Source of the DNA: NORP240 sp965222175
GTDB lineage: Bacteria > Pseudomonadota > Gammaproteobacteria > Pseudomonadales > Pseudohongiellaceae
NCBI GenBank assembly: GCA_965222175.1
Contig: OZ244938.1
Coordinates: 1,178,001-1,242,000, forward strand
DNA: 64,000 nucleotides
Direction of reading: 5' to 3'
Part shown: piece by piece, positions 8,095 through 16,494 of the stretch
Numbering within the stretch: position 1 is the first letter of the stretch
Layout: each line of letters begins with the position of its first letter
Program-made: the position numbers and the translations under genes
Notes under the pieces: generated by a model
What the model was told of the DNA's origin: nothing
Seen by the model: only the letters and a program-made list of their open reading frames with translations
Database searches by the model: none

Positions 8095-8757
8095 ATGGGT
8101 CAAAAAGTACATCCAACCGGAATTCGGCTTGGAATAGTCAAGAAGCACACCTCGGTGTGGTATGCCGACGGGCAGAAATATGCTGATCAGCTGTTGATTG
8201 ATCTGCAGGTGCGCGATTTCATCAAGAAGCGACTGGCAAATGCCTCTGTGGCGAGAGTGGATATCGAGCGTCCTGCACAGACCGCCAAGATCACCATTTA
8301 CACGGCCCGGCCAGGTATTGTGATCGGCAAGAAAGGCGAAGACGTGGAAGCCTTGCGCGGAGTGCTTACTGAAAAAATGGGCGTGCCCGTTCATATAAAC
8401 ATCGAAGAGATACGTAAACCTGATCTTGACGCCCAACTGGTGGCGGACAGCGTGGCTCAGCAGTTGGAGCGACGGGTGATGTTCAGACGGGCCATGAAGC
8501 GGGTTGTGCAGAACGCCATGCGTCAAGGCGCGGAAGGAATCAAGGTACAGGTCAGCGGTCGCCTCGGTGGTGCCGAGATTGCCCGGACGGAGTGGTACCG
8601 GGAAGGACGGGTACCTCTGCATACCCTGCGTGCGGATATTGACTACGCCACGTCCGAGGCAAGCACGACTTATGGACTGATCGGAATCAAGGTCTGGATA
8701 TTCAAAGGCGAAATCCTGGACCTGAATGACGCGACCGCGGCGACGCCGGGCAAGTAA
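8095..8757 (+). CDS. rpsC: 30S ribosomal protein S3
   Basis: A 220-residue S3 starting MGQKVHPTGIRLGI. The KH domain motif VIGKKGEDVEALR is present, as is the C-terminal GRLGGAEIARTEW signature. S3 forms the mRNA entry channel with S4 and S5. It follows rplV with TAGGAGTAACGG as ribosome-binding site. Confidence 0.98.
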   Translation: MGQKVHPTGIRLGIVKKHTSVWYADGQKYADQLLIDLQVRDFIKKRLANASVARVDIERPAQTAKITIYTARPGIVIGKKGEDVEALRGVLTEKMGVPVHINIEEIRKPDLDAQLVADSVAQQLERRVMFRRAMKRVVQNAMRQGAEGIKVQVSGRLGGAEIARTEWYREGRVPLHTLRADIDYATSEASTTYGLIGIKVWIFKGEILDLNDATAATPGK

Positions 8758-8769
8758 GGGGATAGTTAG

Positions 8770-9183
8770 ATGTTACAACCCAAGCGCACCAAATATCGCA
8801 AGATGATGAAAGGCCGCAACCGCGGCCTGTCGCATCGAGCCAGCAAGGTGGATTTCGGTGAGTACGGACTGAAAGCGATTACCAGGGGCAGATTGACTGC
8901 ACGACAGATCGAAGCGGCGCGTCGAGCCATGACAAGGCATATCAAGCGCGGCGGGAAAATCTGGATCCGGGTGTTCCCTGACAAGCCAATCACCCAGAAG
9001 CCTCTGGAAGTACGTCAGGGCAAGGGCAAGGGCAGTGTTGAATACTGGGTGGCGCAGATCCAGCCGGGTCGGGTGATGTTTGAAATTGAAGGCGTGGATG
9101 AAGAACTGGCCCGGGAAGCGTTCCGACTGGCGTCTTCCAAGCTGCCCTTCGAAACGACTTTCGTTAAACGGACGGTGATGTAA
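8770..9183 (+). CDS. rplP: 50S ribosomal protein L16
   Basis: A 137-residue L16 starting MLQPKRTKYRKMMKGRNRG, with the conserved IKRGGKIWIRVFPDKP and GKGKGSVEYWVA segments. It organises the A-site region of 23S rRNA. Its stop codon shares one base with the rpmC start (TAATG). Confidence 0.98.
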   Translation: MLQPKRTKYRKMMKGRNRGLSHRASKVDFGEYGLKAITRGRLTARQIEAARRAMTRHIKRGGKIWIRVFPDKPITQKPLEVRQGKGKGSVEYWVAQIQPGRVMFEIEGVDEELAREAFRLASSKLPFETTFVKRTVM

Positions 9184-9380
9184 TGAATACAGTCGAGCTG
9201 AGGGAAAAATCCGTCGACGAGCTGCAGCAGCAGCTGGGTGAACTGCGTAAAGACCAGTTTAACTACCGGATGCAGAAAGAGACCGGACAGCTGGGACAGC
9301 TGCACCTGCTGAAGACAGTGCGGCGCGATATAGCCCGGGTGAAAACCATTATCTCCGAAAAGCAGAAGAGTGAATCTTGA
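9183..9380 (+). CDS. rpmC: 50S ribosomal protein L29
   Basis: A 65-residue L29 (MNTVELREKSVDELQQQLGE) with the QLGQLHLLKTVRRDIAR motif common to the family. The start overlaps the rplP stop by one base. It lies at the tunnel exit beside L23. Confidence 0.97.
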   Translation: MNTVELREKSVDELQQQLGELRKDQFNYRMQKETGQLGQLHLLKTVRRDIARVKTIISEKQKSES

Positions 9381-9382
9381 TT

Positions 9383-9655
9383 ATGTCGGAAACAAACACC
9401 AACAAAGTTGCACGGACTGCTTCGGGCAAGGTGATCAGTAACAAGATGGATAAATCCATCGTGGTGCTGGTTGAGCGCCAGGTGAAACACCCGGTGTATG
9501 GAAAATACATCAAGCGTTCAACCAAGATCCATGCGCATGATGCGAATAACGACTGTCTGCCCGGTGACGAAGTCACGATTAAGGAAGTCGCACCAATATC
9601 AAAGACAAAATCCTGGTCGCTGGTGTCTATCGACGAAAGGGCCGAGCAGGTTTAA
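9383..9655 (+). CDS. rpsQ: 30S ribosomal protein S17
   Basis: A 90-residue S17. The ATG at 9383, 2 bases after the rpmC stop, is chosen over an in-frame TTG six bases earlier. The family pattern is clear in GKVISNKMDKSIVVLVER and KRSTKIHAHD. It is the last gene of the S10 group; 97 bases with a hairpin follow before rplN. Confidence 0.96.
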   Translation: MSETNTNKVARTASGKVISNKMDKSIVVLVERQVKHPVYGKYIKRSTKIHAHDANNDCLPGDEVTIKEVAPISKTKSWSLVSIDERAEQV

Positions 9656-9695
9656 CAGGCGCGACAGGGCTTTAGCAAATTGACAAGGGTTTTTG

Positions 9696-9737
9696 GTAGC
9701 CGTCGGCCGGGATAATTGCCTGTAGACCCACGGCTAC
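9696..9737 (+). promoter_or_regulatory. Hairpin and possible promoter between S10 and spc gene groups
   Basis: An 8-bp perfect stem, GTAGCCGT (9696-9703) with ACGGCTAC (9730-9737), lies in the only sizeable gap between rpsQ and rplN. A TTGACA at 9680-9685 and a GATAAT at 9711-9716 are present but 25 bases apart, too far for one normal promoter, so spc-specific transcription from here is only suggested. Confidence 0.35.
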
Positions 9738-9752
9738 ACATGGAGAGGATCG

Positions 9753-10121
9753 ATGATTCAGGTACAGTCGTATTTAGATGTGGCGGATAACAGTGGTGCC
9801 CGTCGCGTTATGTGTATCAAGGTGCTGGGCGGTTCCCATCGTCGATACGCGCGCATTGGTGACATCATCAAGGTCACCGTGAAAGAAGCGATCCCTCGAG
9901 GAAAGGTAAAAAAAGGTCAGGTGTTGACGGCATTGGTCGTGCGCACCAAGCAGGGAGTCAGACGCGGAGACGGGTCGTTGATCCGATTCGACGATAACGC
10001 GGCAATCCTGCTGAATAACCAGGAGGCTCCAATCGGTACTCGAGTATTCGGTCCGGTGACCCGTGAATTGCGCAACGAGAAGTTTATGCGAATTATTTCA
10101 CTGGCCCCGGAAGTACTCTAG
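9753..10121 (+). CDS. rplN: 50S ribosomal protein L14
   Basis: A 122-residue L14 (MIQVQSYLDVADNSGARRVMC) with the KVKKGQVLTALVVRTK segment and the C-terminal ELRNEKFMRIISLAPEVL. It helps form an intersubunit bridge. CATGGAGAGGATCG is the ribosome-binding region. First gene of the spc group. Confidence 0.98.
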   Translation: MIQVQSYLDVADNSGARRVMCIKVLGGSHRRYARIGDIIKVTVKEAIPRGKVKKGQVLTALVVRTKQGVRRGDGSLIRFDDNAAILLNNQEAPIGTRVFGPVTRELRNEKFMRIISLAPEVL

Positions 10122-10160
10122 TCCGAAGGCCGGCGGTTCGAGAATCAGGCAGAGGCAAAA

Positions 10161-10475
10161 ATGCGCAAGTTAAGAAGCAACGACGAAGTAATCGTGATAG
10201 CCGGTAAGGACAAGGGCAAAAGAGGGACTGTAATGCGTCTTGTCGGTGACCGTAAGGTGATCGTATCCGGCGTAAACATGGTCAAGCGTCATACCAAGCC
10301 CAATCCCAATATGGGACAACCGGGTGGAATCGTGGAACGAGAGGCGGCAATCGACATTTCGAATATCGCTATTTTCAATCCGCAGACTAATAAGGCTGAT
10401 CGGGTAGGAATCAGGATATCGGAAGATGGTGGAAAATCACGCATCTTCAAATCAAACGATCAGGAAATTGATTAG
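10161..10475 (+). CDS. rplX: 50S ribosomal protein L24
   Basis: A 104-residue L24 with an N-terminal KOW motif (DEVIVIAGKDKGKRGTV) and the conserved NMVKRHTKPNP segment. It initiates 50S assembly at the 5' domain of 23S rRNA. CAGAGGCAAAA stands before the ATG. Confidence 0.98.
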   Translation: MRKLRSNDEVIVIAGKDKGKRGTVMRLVGDRKVIVSGVNMVKRHTKPNPNMGQPGGIVEREAAIDISNIAIFNPQTNKADRVGIRISEDGGKSRIFKSNDQEID

Positions 10476-10498
10476 CTACAGGCTGACGAGTTATCAAG

Positions 10499-11080
10499 AT
10501 GGCTCTTAAAGAGAAATATCAGAACGAAGTGATACCGGCGCTTACCCAGCAGTTCGGTTACGACAATCCTATGAGTGTGCCCAAGATCACCAAGGTTGTT
10601 CTTAATATGGGCCTGGGTGAGGCGGTTGCGGACAAGAAGGTGCTGGAAAGTGCAGCCAGCGATCTTGCCATGATCAGTGGTCAGAAAGTGGTTATCACCA
10701 AGGCAAGCAAATCCATTGCCGGCTTCAAGATCAGGGAAGGCTGGCCTGTAGGCTGCAAGGTGACCCTGCGCGGCAGGCGCATGTACGACTTTCTGGATCG
10801 ACTGGTAGGTATTGCTATTCCGCGAATCCGTGATTTCCGCGGACTTAACCCCAAGTCGTTCGACGGGCGCGGCAATTACGCGATGGGTGTTAACGAGCAG
10901 ATTATTTTCCCTGAAATCGACTACGACAAGATTGATGCCCTGCGAGGCCTGGATATTACCATTACGACAACGGCGGAATCCGATGACGAGGGCCGGGCAT
11001 TGCTGGCGGCATTGAACTTTCCATTCCGTGGAATGAACATCAAGAAAGACGCGAAAGCTGAGGAGTCTGCCGATGGCTAA
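10499..11080 (+). CDS. rplE: 50S ribosomal protein L5
   Basis: A 193-residue L5 with the conserved PKITKVVLNMGLGEAV segment and the RGLDITITTTAESDDEG region. It binds 5S rRNA with L18. It is longer than the 179 residues of E. coli because of a charged C-terminal tail (KKDAKAEESADG). Its 3' end overlaps rpsN by 8 bases. Confidence 0.98.
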   Translation: MALKEKYQNEVIPALTQQFGYDNPMSVPKITKVVLNMGLGEAVADKKVLESAASDLAMISGQKVVITKASKSIAGFKIREGWPVGCKVTLRGRRMYDFLDRLVGIAIPRIRDFRGLNPKSFDGRGNYAMGVNEQIIFPEIDYDKIDALRGLDITITTTAESDDEGRALLAALNFPFRGMNIKKDAKAEESADG

Positions 11081-11378
11081 GGCATCAATGATTGCACGTG
11101 AAGTCAAGCGGGCCAAGATGGTAGCGAAGTACGCTGAAAAGCGTCAGTCGCTGAAAGCGATTATCGCCGATCCCAAGGCCAGCGATGACGAAAAATGGGC
11201 GGCCCAGGTAAAGCTGCAGAAGCTGCCCCGTGATGCCAGCCCGGTACGTAAGCAGCGCCGATGCCAGGTCACAGGCCGGCCACATGGTGTGTATCGTAAA
11301 TTCGGACTTTGTCGAAACAAGCTGCGCGAAGCGGCCATGCGCGGCGATGTTCCCGGCCTGCATAAGGCAAGTTGGTAA
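11073..11378 (+). CDS. rpsN: 30S ribosomal protein S14 (zinc-free form)
   Basis: A 101-residue S14 of the long type that lacks the zinc-binding CxxC pairs. The C-terminal signature RCQVTGRPHGVYRKFGLCR is typical. It overlaps the end of rplE, implying coupled translation. It is the ordinary proteobacterial form rather than a zinc-starvation paralogue. Confidence 0.98.
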   Translation: MAKASMIAREVKRAKMVAKYAEKRQSLKAIIADPKASDDEKWAAQVKLQKLPRDASPVRKQRRCQVTGRPHGVYRKFGLCRNKLREAAMRGDVPGLHKASW

Positions 11379-11392
11379 GCTGGAGTAAGTTT

Positions 11393-11788
11393 ATGAGTAT
11401 GTCGGATCCTATAGCAGATTTTCTGACCCGAGTTCGTAACGCGCAGCTGGCCGGTCTGAAGACCGTTTCCTGCCCGTCATCGAAAATCAAGGTGGCCATT
11501 TGCAAGGTGCTCGAAGAGGAAGGCTATATCGCCGGACATTCAGTTGACGCGAACGATGGCAAGCCGGTGCTGAACGTGGAACTGAAATACTTTCAGGGCA
11601 GACCGGTAATCGAGGAGATCAAGCGGGCCAGTCGTCCGGGTCTGCGCTTTTACCGGGGCAAGGACGATCTGCCCAAAAACCGCGCCGGACTGGGTATTTC
11701 CATCTTGTCAACCAACAGGGGCCTGATGACCGACAAGCAGGCACACGCGGCCGGTATCGGCGGCGAAATACTTTGCACTGTATTCTAA
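11393..11788 (+). CDS. rpsH: 30S ribosomal protein S8
   Basis: A 131-residue S8. The ATG at 11393 (M-S-M-S-D-P-I-A-D) is used because it follows GGAGTAAGTTT and matches the E. coli start; the open frame extends upstream into rpsN only by chance. The C-terminal STNRGLMTDKQA and GGEILCTVF are typical. In E. coli S8 represses the spc operon. Confidence 0.96.
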   Translation: MSMSDPIADFLTRVRNAQLAGLKTVSCPSSKIKVAICKVLEEEGYIAGHSVDANDGKPVLNVELKYFQGRPVIEEIKRASRPGLRFYRGKDDLPKNRAGLGISILSTNRGLMTDKQAHAAGIGGEILCTVF

Positions 11789-11828
11789 AGATCAGTTATC
11801 AGCCAGTTAGAGTAAAAAGAGATTAACT

Positions 11829-12362
11829 ATGTCCAGAATAGCAAATGCACCGGTTGAACTGCCCAAGGGAGTTGAAGCAAAACTCAGTGGCGACGGTATT
11901 GCGGTGAAAGGCGCCAAGGGCAACCTCAACCTGGCGCTGCATGAGTGGATTGCAGTGGAACAGGATGGAGACTCACTGAAAATCTCCGCGCGTATGGGTG
12001 GGCGAAAGGCAAATGCCATGGCTGGCACATACCGGGCTCTCATCAATAACATGGTTGTAGGGGTCAGTGAGGGGTTTCAGAAAAAACTGGAGCTGCAAGG
12101 AGTAGGGTATCGTGCCAAGGCGCAGGGTAAGACGGTAAACCTGACGGTGGGCTATTCCCACCAGATTGATTATCAATTGCCTGACGGTGTTACCGCCGAG
12201 ACGCCTTCGCAGACGGAAATCGTTATCAGTGGTGCCGACAAGCAGCAGGTAGGCCAGGTTGCCGCAGAGCTCCGTGAATTTCGACCACCGGAACCGTACA
12301 AGGGCAAGGGTATTCGCTTCGCAGATGAGCGGGTTTACCGTAAAGAAGCGAAGAAAAAATAG
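11829..12362 (+). CDS. rplF: 50S ribosomal protein L6
   Basis: A 177-residue L6 with two related folds and the C-terminal signature PEPYKGKGIRFADERVYRKE. It binds the sarcin-ricin loop region near the factor-binding site. AAAAAGAGATTAACT precedes the start; rplR follows after 11 bases. Confidence 0.98.
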   Translation: MSRIANAPVELPKGVEAKLSGDGIAVKGAKGNLNLALHEWIAVEQDGDSLKISARMGGRKANAMAGTYRALINNMVVGVSEGFQKKLELQGVGYRAKAQGKTVNLTVGYSHQIDYQLPDGVTAETPSQTEIVISGADKQQVGQVAAELREFRPPEPYKGKGIRFADERVYRKEAKKK

Positions 12363-12373
12363 GGCTAGAGATT

Positions 12374-12724
12374 ATGAACGTGAAAAAACAGGCCCGGTTG
12401 CGGCGCGCTCGTCGCGCGAGGGCAAAGATCAGCGGGCTGAGAGCCAATCGCCTGTGCGTTTACCGTACACCGCGACATATCTATGCGCAAATAATCGCGC
12501 CTACTGGCGACCAGGTGCTTGCCAGTGCATCGACGCTGGACAAGTCTCTGCGTGGCGGTAAGACCGGCAACGTTGAGGCAGCAAAGAAAATTGGTGAATT
12601 AATCGCCGAGCGCGCCAAGGCTGCCGGAGTCAGCAAGGTGGCTTTTGACCGCAGTGGTTACAACTACCACGGACGGGTCAAGGCACTTGCAGAAGCGGCA
12701 CGTGAAGGTGGTCTGGAATTCTAA
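12374..12724 (+). CDS. rplR: 50S ribosomal protein L18
   Basis: A 116-residue L18 with the conserved C-terminus FDRSGYNYHGRVKALAEAAR and a basic N-terminus. It carries 5S rRNA into the central protuberance along with L5. Confidence 0.98.
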   Translation: MNVKKQARLRRARRARAKISGLRANRLCVYRTPRHIYAQIIAPTGDQVLASASTLDKSLRGGKTGNVEAAKKIGELIAERAKAAGVSKVAFDRSGYNYHGRVKALAEAAREGGLEF

Positions 12725-12735
12725 GGGTTTGAGAT

Positions 12736-13245
12736 ATGGCATTTAAAGACGAGCCGAACAGAAATGAAGAGGGTCTGCAGGAAAAGCTGATCCAGGTTAA
12801 CCGTGTGGCCAAGGTGGTAAAAGGGGGCCGGATCTTCGGTTTTACTGCACTGACTGCGGTAGGCGACGGTAACGGCCGCGTGGGCTTCGGCAGGGGCAAG
12901 GCACGTGAAGTGCCCCTGGCTATCCAGAAGGCCATGGAGTCGGCGCGACGCAATATGATAACCGTCACCCTGGATGGCCATACGTTGCAGTACCCGATCA
13001 AGGCTCGTCATGGAGCGTCCCGGGTTTACATGCAGCCGGCATCGGAAGGTACCGGTGTAATTGCCGGTGGCGCCATGCGCGCTATCCTGGAATTAGCCGG
13101 TGTACAGAACGTTCTGGCCAAGTGTTATGGGTCCACCAACCCGGTAAACGTGGTCCGCGCAACATTCGAGGGTCTCAAGCACATGCGTGCTCCCGAAGAG
13201 ATTGCTGCCAAGCGCGGTAAAACTGTTGAAGAAATTTTGGACTAG
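12736..13245 (+). CDS. rpsE: 30S ribosomal protein S5
   Basis: A 169-residue S5 with the double-stranded RNA-binding-like N-terminal region (VAKVVKGGRIFGFTALTAVG) and GRVGFGRGKAREVPLAIQKA, both diagnostic. It is involved in mRNA unwinding and translational accuracy. rpmD begins 4 bases after the stop. Confidence 0.98.
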   Translation: MAFKDEPNRNEEGLQEKLIQVNRVAKVVKGGRIFGFTALTAVGDGNGRVGFGRGKAREVPLAIQKAMESARRNMITVTLDGHTLQYPIKARHGASRVYMQPASEGTGVIAGGAMRAILELAGVQNVLAKCYGSTNPVNVVRATFEGLKHMRAPEEIAAKRGKTVEEILD

Positions 13246-13249
13246 AGTT

Positions 13250-13435
13250 ATGGCCAGCAACAAAATCAAAGTGACATTGGTACGCAGTCCGGCGGGACAG
13301 ATGGCGAATCATCGAGAATGCGTTCGTGGTCTTGGCCTGCGGCGGATGCACCAGACTGTCGAAGTGGAAGATACGCCAGCCGTACGCGGGCTGATCAATA
13401 AGGTGCGTTACCTGCTGGCCGTTGACGGCGAGTAG
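13250..13435 (+). CDS. rpmD: 50S ribosomal protein L30
   Basis: A 61-residue L30. The ATG at 13250 (M-A-S-N-K-I-K-V) lies 4 bases after the rpsE stop. The KVTLVRSPAG start and RGLGLRRMHQTVEVEDTP segment are typical of the family. Confidence 0.96.
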   Translation: MASNKIKVTLVRSPAGQMANHRECVRGLGLRRMHQTVEVEDTPAVRGLINKVRYLLAVDGE

Positions 13436-13465
13436 GCGAGACGAACGGTTAACGAGGAAAGACTG

Positions 13466-13897
13466 ATGCGATTGAATTCATTGAGTCCCGCCCCAGGTAG
13501 TATTAAGGCGCGAAAGCGTGTCGGCCGCGGGATCGGCAGTGGCTCGGGTAAAACCTGCGGTAGCGGACATAAAGGTCAGAAGTCGCGCAGCGGAGTTTCA
13601 ATCAGCCCCGCGTTCGAGGGCGGTCAGATGCCCTTGCACATGCGCCTGCCCAAATTCGGTTTCAACTCACGCATCGGTCGCTCCACGGCGGAAGTGAGAA
13701 CCAGTGAACTGAACAAGGTGGATGCCGAGGAAATCACCGTCGAGGCGCTGCGCAAGGCGAATCTCATTTCCTCCAATGTCACGCGAGTCAAGGTCATGCT
13801 GTCCGGCGACATCACCAGGGCAGTCAAGCTGAAGGGTATCAGCGTAACGAAGGGAGCGAAGGCGGCAATCGAGGCGGCAGGCGGCGAAGTCCAGTAG
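13466..13897 (+). CDS. rplO: 50S ribosomal protein L15
   Basis: A 143-residue L15 with the glycine- and arginine-rich N-terminal extension (GRGIGSGSGKTCGSGHKGQ) and the conserved FEGGQMPLHMRLPKFGF motif. It is a late 50S assembly protein. A 137-base gap separates it from secY. Confidence 0.98.
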   Translation: MRLNSLSPAPGSIKARKRVGRGIGSGSGKTCGSGHKGQKSRSGVSISPAFEGGQMPLHMRLPKFGFNSRIGRSTAEVRTSELNKVDAEEITVEALRKANLISSNVTRVKVMLSGDITRAVKLKGISVTKGAKAAIEAAGGEVQ

Positions 13898-14034
13898 ACA
13901 GCCCGCCGGCCAGGTTTTCCGCTGTCGTCCACGGGGTGACGGGGAAGCCGAACCGTTGCAGGAATCATTCAGGTCTACGTGATTGCCCGGTAATGTCCGG
14001 GACAGAACGTGGCTGACAGGTAATAAAGGCGAAC

Positions 14035-15363
14035 ATGGCAACGAAACCGAACATTAATCCGGAAAACATAGGCGCCGGTCTGGGTGAACTGAAATCCAGG
14101 CTGCTGTTCCTGCTGCTCGCCATTTTCATTTACCGCATAGGTACTCATATCCCGGTACCGGGAATCGATCCCATACAGCTCTCGCTGTTTTTCGACCGCA
14201 ATGAAAACACCTTTGCCGGTATGATCAACATGTTTGGCGGTGGCGCACTGGAACGCATGAGTATTCTGGCGCTGGGCATCATGCCCTACATATCGGCCTC
14301 GATTATCATGCAGTTGTTGACGGCGGTAAGCCCCCAGCTGGACCAGCTTAAGAAAGAGGGTGAGTCCGGGCGACGAAAAATTACCCAGTATACCCGGTAC
14401 GGGGCTCTGGGCCTGGCCCTGGTGCAGGGCTCCGGCATGACCGTGGGCGTCCTGTCGCCCATGGCGTATGCACCGGGCCTGGCATTCAATGTCACTGCCA
14501 TTATTTCCCTGGTTACCGGGGCGATGTTCATGATGTGGCTGGGTGAGCAGATCACCGAGCGGGGCATCGGCAACGGTATATCCATGCTGATTTTTGCCGG
14601 CATCGTCGCCGGTTTTCCCGGCGCCATTGGCACCTCCCTGACCCAGGCTTACGAAGGTCAGATTAGCGGAGTACTGCTGCTGCTGGTGGGCGTCATCGCC
14701 GTGGGGGTAGTAGCTTGCATCGTCTACGTTGAACGTGCACAGCGGCGCATCACCGTGAACTACGCCAAGCGTCAGCAGGGACGTAAACTTTACCAGGCCC
14801 AGTCCAGCCACCTGCCGTTGAAAATCAACATGGCCGGCGTGATCCCGGCAATCTTCGCCAGCAGCATCCTGCTGTTTCCCGCGTCACTGGGGCAATGGTT
14901 CGGACAGTCGTCCCAGGGATTCGAGTGGATGCAGGACCTGGCATTGATGATCGGCCCCGGGCAACCGCTCTACATCATCATTTTCAGTGCCATGATAATT
15001 TTCTTCTGTTTCTTTTATACGGCACTGGTTTTCAATCCCAGGGACGTGGCGGACAACCTGAAGCGATCGGGGGCTTTCATCCCGGGGATTCGACCCGGCG
15101 AACAAACCGCCAAGTACATTGACGGGGTGATTACCCGACTGACCATGTTCGGCGCTATTTATATAACCCTGGTCTGCCTGCTGCCCAACTTCATGCAGAT
15201 GATGGCCAATGTGCCATTTAACCTTGGCGGAACTGCGCTGCTTATCGTGGTTGTGGTTACCATGGATTTCTGGTCCCAGGTCCAGTCACACCTGATGTCC
15301 CATCAGTACGATTCGCTGATGAAGAAATCGAAATTGAGTAATTACGGGCGCAGCGGATTATAA
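14035..15363 (+). CDS. secY: Protein translocase subunit SecY
   Basis: A 442-residue integral membrane protein with the ten-segment SecY pattern. Hallmarks are the plug-domain region after TM1 (RIGTHIPVPGIDP), LGIMPYISASIIMQLL, GNGISMLIFAGI and the C-terminal cytosolic loop RRITVNYAKRQQGRK. It forms the channel for Sec-dependent export with SecE and SecG. The start has TAATAAAGGCGAAC upstream. Lying between rplO and rpmJ is the usual gammaproteobacterial position. Confidence 0.98.
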   Translation: MATKPNINPENIGAGLGELKSRLLFLLLAIFIYRIGTHIPVPGIDPIQLSLFFDRNENTFAGMINMFGGGALERMSILALGIMPYISASIIMQLLTAVSPQLDQLKKEGESGRRKITQYTRYGALGLALVQGSGMTVGVLSPMAYAPGLAFNVTAIISLVTGAMFMMWLGEQITERGIGNGISMLIFAGIVAGFPGAIGTSLTQAYEGQISGVLLLLVGVIAVGVVACIVYVERAQRRITVNYAKRQQGRKLYQAQSSHLPLKINMAGVIPAIFASSILLFPASLGQWFGQSSQGFEWMQDLALMIGPGQPLYIIIFSAMIIFFCFFYTALVFNPRDVADNLKRSGAFIPGIRPGEQTAKYIDGVITRLTMFGAIYITLVCLLPNFMQMMANVPFNLGGTALLIVVVVTMDFWSQVQSHLMSHQYDSLMKKSKLSNYGRSGL

Positions 15364-15385
15364 CCAGCGCTTCAGGAGCATAGCT

Positions 15386-15499
15386 GTGAAAGTACGAGCA
15401 TCAGTCAAGAAAATTTGCCGAAACTGCAAAGTTATCAAGCGGAACGGCACGGTAAGGGTGATTTGCAGGGAGCCCAGGCACAAGCAGCGTCAGGGCTGA
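15386..15499 (+). CDS. rpmJ: 50S ribosomal protein L36
   Basis: A 37-residue L36 with a GTG start (M-K-V-R-A-S-V-K-K-I-C). The zinc ribbon residues Cys11, Cys14, Cys27 and His32 are all present, so this is the zinc-binding form. TTCAGGAGCATAGCT gives a ribosome-binding site. It is the last gene of the spc group. Confidence 0.95.
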   Translation: MKVRASVKKICRNCKVIKRNGTVRVICREPRHKQRQG

Positions 15500-15528
15500 A
15501 ACAGCGCGGCGGGTCTCGGGTCAATCAG

Positions 15529-15555
15529 TTGATTTTTACTGAACCTGAGTATATG
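15529..15555 (+). promoter_or_regulatory. Possible promoter of the alpha operon
   Basis: TTGATT (15529-15534) and TATATG (15550-15555) are spaced by 15 bases in the 143-base gap between rpmJ and rpsM, where an alpha-operon promoter is expected. The short spacing keeps this tentative. The leader of about 80 bases could hold the S4-binding structure known in E. coli, but no matching fold was verified. Confidence 0.4.
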
Positions 15556-15642
15556 CTTTCGCGCCTTTTGTGACAGGGTCAGGCCTGCTCAACCGGAGCA
15601 AGCAGGACCGCGTCAATCGACAGAACTTAAGCGGAGTAAACT

Positions 15643-15999
15643 ATGGCACGTATTGCCGGTGTCAACATACCAGATAACAAGCATATCGTGATCTCATTGC
15701 GGTATGTATACGGCATTGGTCCGACCACTGCAAAGGCACTTTGTGACAGGACGGGCATCGTACCGTCCACGCGGACCAGTGAGTTATCTCCTGAGGAACT
15801 TGATGCACTGCGGAACGAAATTTCCAATCTGGCGGTGGAAGGTGACCTGCGACGAGAGGTTTCCATGAACATCAAGCGACTGATGGACCTGGGCTGTAAC
15901 CGCGGCATCCGCCATCGTCGTTCTCTGCCAGTTCGTGGCCAGCGTACCAAGACCAATGCCCGTACCAGGAAAGGTCCGCGCAAACCCATCAGAAAGTAA
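15643..15999 (+). CDS. rpsM: 30S ribosomal protein S13
   Basis: A 118-residue S13 starting MARIAGVNIPDNKH, with the helix-two-turn-helix region (RYVYGIGPTTAKALC) and the basic C-terminal tail RGQRTKTNARTRKGPRK. It contacts tRNA in the P site and bridges to the 50S subunit. AAGCGGAGTAAACT precedes the ATG. Confidence 0.98.
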   Translation: MARIAGVNIPDNKHIVISLRYVYGIGPTTAKALCDRTGIVPSTRTSELSPEELDALRNEISNLAVEGDLRREVSMNIKRLMDLGCNRGIRHRRSLPVRGQRTKTNARTRKGPRKPIRK

Positions 16000-16022
16000 A
16001 CCGATACCAGTTGGAATAAAGT

Positions 16023-16418
16023 ATGGCGACTCCAGGCTCCAAGGGAACCAAGAAGAAAGCACGTAAAGCCGTTATCGACGGTATTGCCTTTATTCATGCT
16101 TCCTTTAACAACACGATCATTACCATCACTGATCGGCAGGGCAATGCGTTGAGCTGGGCAACTGCCGGAGGTTCGGGATTTCGAGGCTCCAGGAAAAGTA
16201 CACCCTTTGCCGCCCAGGTGGCAGCCGAAAAGGCTGGCAAGCAGGCCATCGAACTGTACGGATTGAAAAATCTGGACGTGAAGGTCAATGGCCCCGGTCC
16301 GGGACGCGAGTCGGCAGTGCGAGCCCTCAATGCCTGTGGCCTGAAAGTGAGCAATATTACGGACGTGACGCCTATTCCACATAACGGCTGTCGCCCGCCG
16401 AAGAAACGCAGGGTTTAA
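16023..16418 (+). CDS. rpsK: 30S ribosomal protein S11
   Basis: A 131-residue S11 with the family signatures AFIHASFNNTIITITDRQGN and PIPHNGCRPPKKRRV. It lies on the 30S platform. It follows rpsM by 23 bases. Confidence 0.98.
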   Translation: MATPGSKGTKKKARKAVIDGIAFIHASFNNTIITITDRQGNALSWATAGGSGFRGSRKSTPFAAQVAAEKAGKQAIELYGLKNLDVKVNGPGPGRESAVRALNACGLKVSNITDVTPIPHNGCRPPKKRRV

Positions 16419-16494
16419 ATTGCGAGTCACTGTTATGCAGAAACTCCACCCGACTGGATAAAGACCAAGTAACCGCGAGTTACAGGAGAACGTT